DNA of 51,099 nt from an uncultured Verrucomicrobia subdivision 3 bacterium. Lineage in GTDB: Bacteria; Verrucomicrobiota; Verrucomicrobiia; Limisphaerales; UBA11358. The notes under the pieces are model-generated. The model had not been told where the DNA came from. It saw only the letters and a list, made by a program, of their open reading frames with translations, and did no database searches. The stretch covers positions 1 through 51,099 of the forward strand of contig CAIXBQ010000099.1 in NCBI GenBank assembly GCA_903917705.1, given 5' to 3'. Below are positions 49,401-51,099 of the stretch, piece by piece. Numbering within the stretch: the first letter of the stretch is position 1; each line of letters opens with the position of its first letter. Made by a program: the position numbers and the translations under genes.

Positions 49401-51099
49401 AACAACTTCACCCATGTCGTGCAATCGCTGGATGGGGCGATGGACGTGGCGCGTGACTCGACGGGTGGCCGCAATTTCAACGGCGCGATGGACGAGGTCG
49501 CCATCTGGAACCGCACGCTCACCATCGCGGAGGTCGGCCAGATTCTCACCAATGGCATCAGTGGGGCGAGCTTCGGCGGCGCGCGCCCCGTGGCCGATCC
49601 CAATACGTTCACTTGGATTGGCGACACCGATGTTTATTGGACCAACTCGTTGAACTGGGCGACCAACGGCGTTCCCGGTCCCGCCAGCACCGTTTATTTC
49701 AACGACGCTGCTACCGGCAGCACTGCGACGCAGCTCGGCACGAATCTTTCCGTCGTCGGCATTAATCTTTCCGGCGGCATTCGCGGCGTCGGAATTGCTG
49801 ATGCCAACACCAATAAATTGACGATCGGGGTTGGTGGCATTGTGGCCACCAATTCGGCGGCGACGCTCACGCTCGCCTCGCCTGTCGTTCTCGGTGCAGC
49901 CCAGACTTGGTCGGTCGGTCCAGCCGCCACCATCACCTTGACGGGGGCGCTCGCAACTCCTGGCAATCCTTCGCTCAGCATTAATGGCGGCGGCATGGTG
50001 AACTTGAACAGCGGAGCCAACGGGCCTTTCGCCGGGACGCTTTATGTCAATGGCGGCACGGTGTCGTTCCAGGATAGCGGTTGGTATAATGCATTTACCC
50101 AGGATGGCACCGTGGTCGTTGCCAGCGGGGCGGCGCTGGTCTTTAAGGGCGTTCCTTACGGTGCCTACGGCAACAATACCACCAAGGTTGCTGGCACCCT
50201 GACGGTGAACAGTGGCAGCACTTTTGTGCCAAATCTGGAGTTAACCGGCGGCACGGTCAGCGGTCCCGGCACCTTGCGCGTGGGCGGTTATTGGGGGGCC
50301 GGACGCAACTACACTTCGCATGCCTCGTCGATGCCTTCGATGATCCAATGTCAGGCAATGTCTCTGGAAGGCGTCGGCAACTTCACCGTGGAAGCCGGGA
50401 CCGCGTCACCGGGCTTGCTGATTTCCGCAGTGGTTCAAAATGGTGGAAATGGAGCCGGCAGTCTTTTCAAAACCGGGGCCGGCCTTCTCTCGCTCACCAA
50501 GCCGAATACCTACACCGGCAATACCACCAACAGTCAGGGCACAATCAACTTGGACGGCCCGGACAACATTCTGCCGGTCACTACCGGACTTTATCTGGCG
50601 ACGAACACCACCTTGAATTTATTGAATGGCGTCAACCAGACCGTCGCCCGGCTCACCGGCTTCGGTGCCATCAACCTTGGCACGGGGGGATTCACCGTTA
50701 CAGATGCCGCCACCAACACCTTCGGCGGCGTCATGAGCGGTAATCCCAACGGGCAGGTGGCGGATGACACCATGACCGCGCCGCCGGGCGGTTTTGCGAT
50801 GGCCGGCTCGGGCAAACTGACGCTGACGAATGTTCAAACCTATGTGGGCGACACGTGGGTTTCCTCTGGCACCCTTGCGCTGGGCGGCGTCGGTTCGCTG
50901 GCGGCCAGTTCCAATCTTGTGGTATCTAGCGGAGCGGTGCTGGATGCCACCGCGCGCGCCGACGGCACGTTGAGGCTGGGTTCCGGCCAGACGCTTGCCG
51001 GCTTCGGCAGCGTCCTCGGCAAGGTTGCCGCCACCAACGGTGCGGCCATCGCCCCCGGCAACGCCGGGACCATCGGCACGCTGACCTTCAACAGCACCG
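46497..51099 (+). CDS. Secreted metzincin-like protein with LamG and autotransporter-type repeats (partial, open at the window end)
   Basis: From ATG 46497 the frame is open for 1534 codons to the edge of the window. A signal peptide ends RVWA-LP (residue ~26). Around residues 200-360 lies a protease-like domain with HEMGHNWGQGH (327-337), an exact HExxHxxGxxH zinc motif, and a possible Met-turn WHVAMDG about 20 residues later. Two LamG-like carbohydrate-binding domains (about 488-700 and 812-1010), each ending with a DDVRLYTKALSASEV- or DEVAIWNRTL-type helix, flank a fibronectin-like segment. From ~1035 on are Gly/Thr/Asn-rich beta repeats with the autotransporter-associated pattern (TKPNTYTGNTTNSQGTINL). 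It is probably a surface or secreted protease acting on glycoproteins or polysaccharide-rich material. Confidence 0.85.
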   Translation, partial: MIRKFARFLGLGCVGALLLAGGRVWALPDNLSLTVTNAWSKQPVTFNLQRYNLRATNYQVRIYSDATNYTLLPTNQIPEVMTYRGRIAEDPGAVVTGAFGAFGKFYYTVSYGCRWQGSTSEYDPYDTTNRLGWGGGNTFVQTTNIPNLGYVTNYATTPTNIPQHVAWAANNYPANSSVSFGGPPSLNILKQVPVQRARLVSDSSYADLYVSSLTGTNVVAAISLQECRINNVDFEQARDLGVCYQIACVCVRTNTQAPYTLNTGNLSELSGFWSPDPGYSHSVATNGWFDMVHGAVSPHDGLASGWAGVPGDFSVMAPDWGGFASGHEMGHNWGQGHYSSVRDYTGDNFWHVAMDGSGFGYSTVDANQAQNNRRNSWKGGIEFVKYNYLLPPHATPDLAVTRTNQTVFVNVLLNDYIANSNSLSIVSFETNTASGGIVAVTATNGVLQYTPAAGFVGYDLFHYYVGEPSGLKSLTAVKVLVGSDASPLLGEWMLNETTGTTAAEATGNGTTATLYGSAGFTSGSVPGIGGGTALHFDGGGYARFKGTWFDSFNTNTSISLWCKPDATPGGEQMLLMKASLDSAGSPGLRLGMNGTSFFFTGCTVGGQSSFNVSASIVPQAGVWYHLVGEIDRTSGLIRLFVNGVEFTSGSRTIPAGEFIAGDNWPCLGMANDGGGNKSWFTGAIDDVRLYTKALSASEVQALYSGAGLLPVGGPHPKDGEINVALQPPMTWSPGGTNNFQYNVYLGTNSANVAAATTNSPEFQGKVNSPAFTPVAALATNATYYWRVDELYGTNVVAGPVWAFTTAVDAIHGGLKLYLSLDARDTVGTATYDRSGAPFHDGTLYNSPAPINGEVYEGLTFNGTSSYVETTALNFTTTNLTMLAWINSAGAQSSYAGLVFTRGSSALGLDFRGTSGQLGYHWNNDAGSYNYVSNLSPPTNQWCLAVLSVQNNRAIFYLGTTNGVLKSATNNFTHVVQSLDGAMDVARDSTGGRNFNGAMDEVAIWNRTLTIAEVGQILTNGISGASFGGARPVADPNTFTWIGDTDVYWTNSLNWATNGVPGPASTVYFNDAATGSTATQLGTNLSVVGINLSGGIRGVGIADANTNKLTIGVGGIVATNSAATLTLASPVVLGAAQTWSVGPAATITLTGALATPGNPSLSINGGGMVNLNSGANGPFAGTLYVNGGTVSFQDSGWYNAFTQDGTVVVASGAALVFKGVPYGAYGNNTTKVAGTLTVNSGSTFVPNLELTGGTVSGPGTLRVGGYWGAGRNYTSHASSMPSMIQCQAMSLEGVGNFTVEAGTASPGLLISAVVQNGGNGAGSLFKTGAGLLSLTKPNTYTGNTTNSQGTINLDGPDNILPVTTGLYLATNTTLNLLNGVNQTVARLTGFGAINLGTGGFTVTDAATNTFGGVMSGNPNGQVADDTMTAPPGGFAMAGSGKLTLTNVQTYVGDTWVSSGTLALGGVGSLAASSNLVVSSGAVLDATARADGTLRLGSGQTLAGFGSVLGKVAATNGAAIAPGNAGTIGTLTFNST

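Overview
The window looks like chromosomal DNA of a Verrucomicrobiota bacterium, probably of the Pedosphaera/Limisphaerales type. Several things point there: GC-rich coding DNA, an ECF sigma factor with a long membrane-anchored C-terminal extension, PSCyt1-type cytochrome, prepilin-like proteins with a GFTLVE leader, a very large secreted protein ending in autotransporter-type beta repeats, and REP-like hairpins. This is inference from protein content; no rRNA, tRNA or CRISPR array was found.

Layout. 1-2000: tail of an IS630-type transposase, a 21-bp tandem array, a small lipoprotein and a frameshifted exo/endonuclease-phosphatase gene. 2200-5630: a zinc-sparing and zinc-uptake cluster made of a candidate small RNA, folE2, a DksA-like protein with a degenerate zinc finger, Cys-poor L33 and S18, a terminator, a perfect TTGCAA-N5-TTGCAA operator, a ZIP transporter and a Fur-family regulator. 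5700-11213 (minus strand): rph, histidine phosphatase and prmA as an operon, then a membrane protein, a DHH phosphoesterase and a DUF362 protein. 11300-16400: TPR lipoprotein, REP-like hairpins, two uncharacterised proteins, a second 21-bp array and an ECF sigma factor; the array and the sigma gene share a promoter-like sequence. 16500-22070: two prepilin-like genes and cvpA, each starting inside a copy of the same ~90-bp repeat, then dnaG, a membrane C39 peptidase and a cytochrome.

22461-34615 is a tightly packed eight-gene operon: MoxR ATPase, DUF58, two von Willebrand/BatA-type membrane proteins, a large DUF4175-like membrane coiled-coil protein, a DUF4159 protein, a phosphoesterase/tetraheme cytochrome fusion, and a thioredoxin. 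34668-38427 (minus): ABC exporter pair and a membrane TraB-domain protein. 38859-45796 (minus): an RpoE-like sigma factor, an ankyrin/TPR secreted protein, an OmpR-type regulator and a very large sensor kinase; the kinase and ankyrin genes share a ~24-bp upstream box. 46497 to the end: the first 1534 codons of a secreted metzincin-like protein with LamG-like and beta-strand repeats, open at the window edge.

Most promising for follow-up: the zinc-sparing cluster with its operator, the two 21-bp arrays and their link to the ECF-type promoter, the repeated start module, the kinase/ankyrin box, and the redox-linked MoxR operon. Several genes appear to have promoters whose -10 box lies 6-8 nt before the start codon, which suggests leaderless mRNAs.
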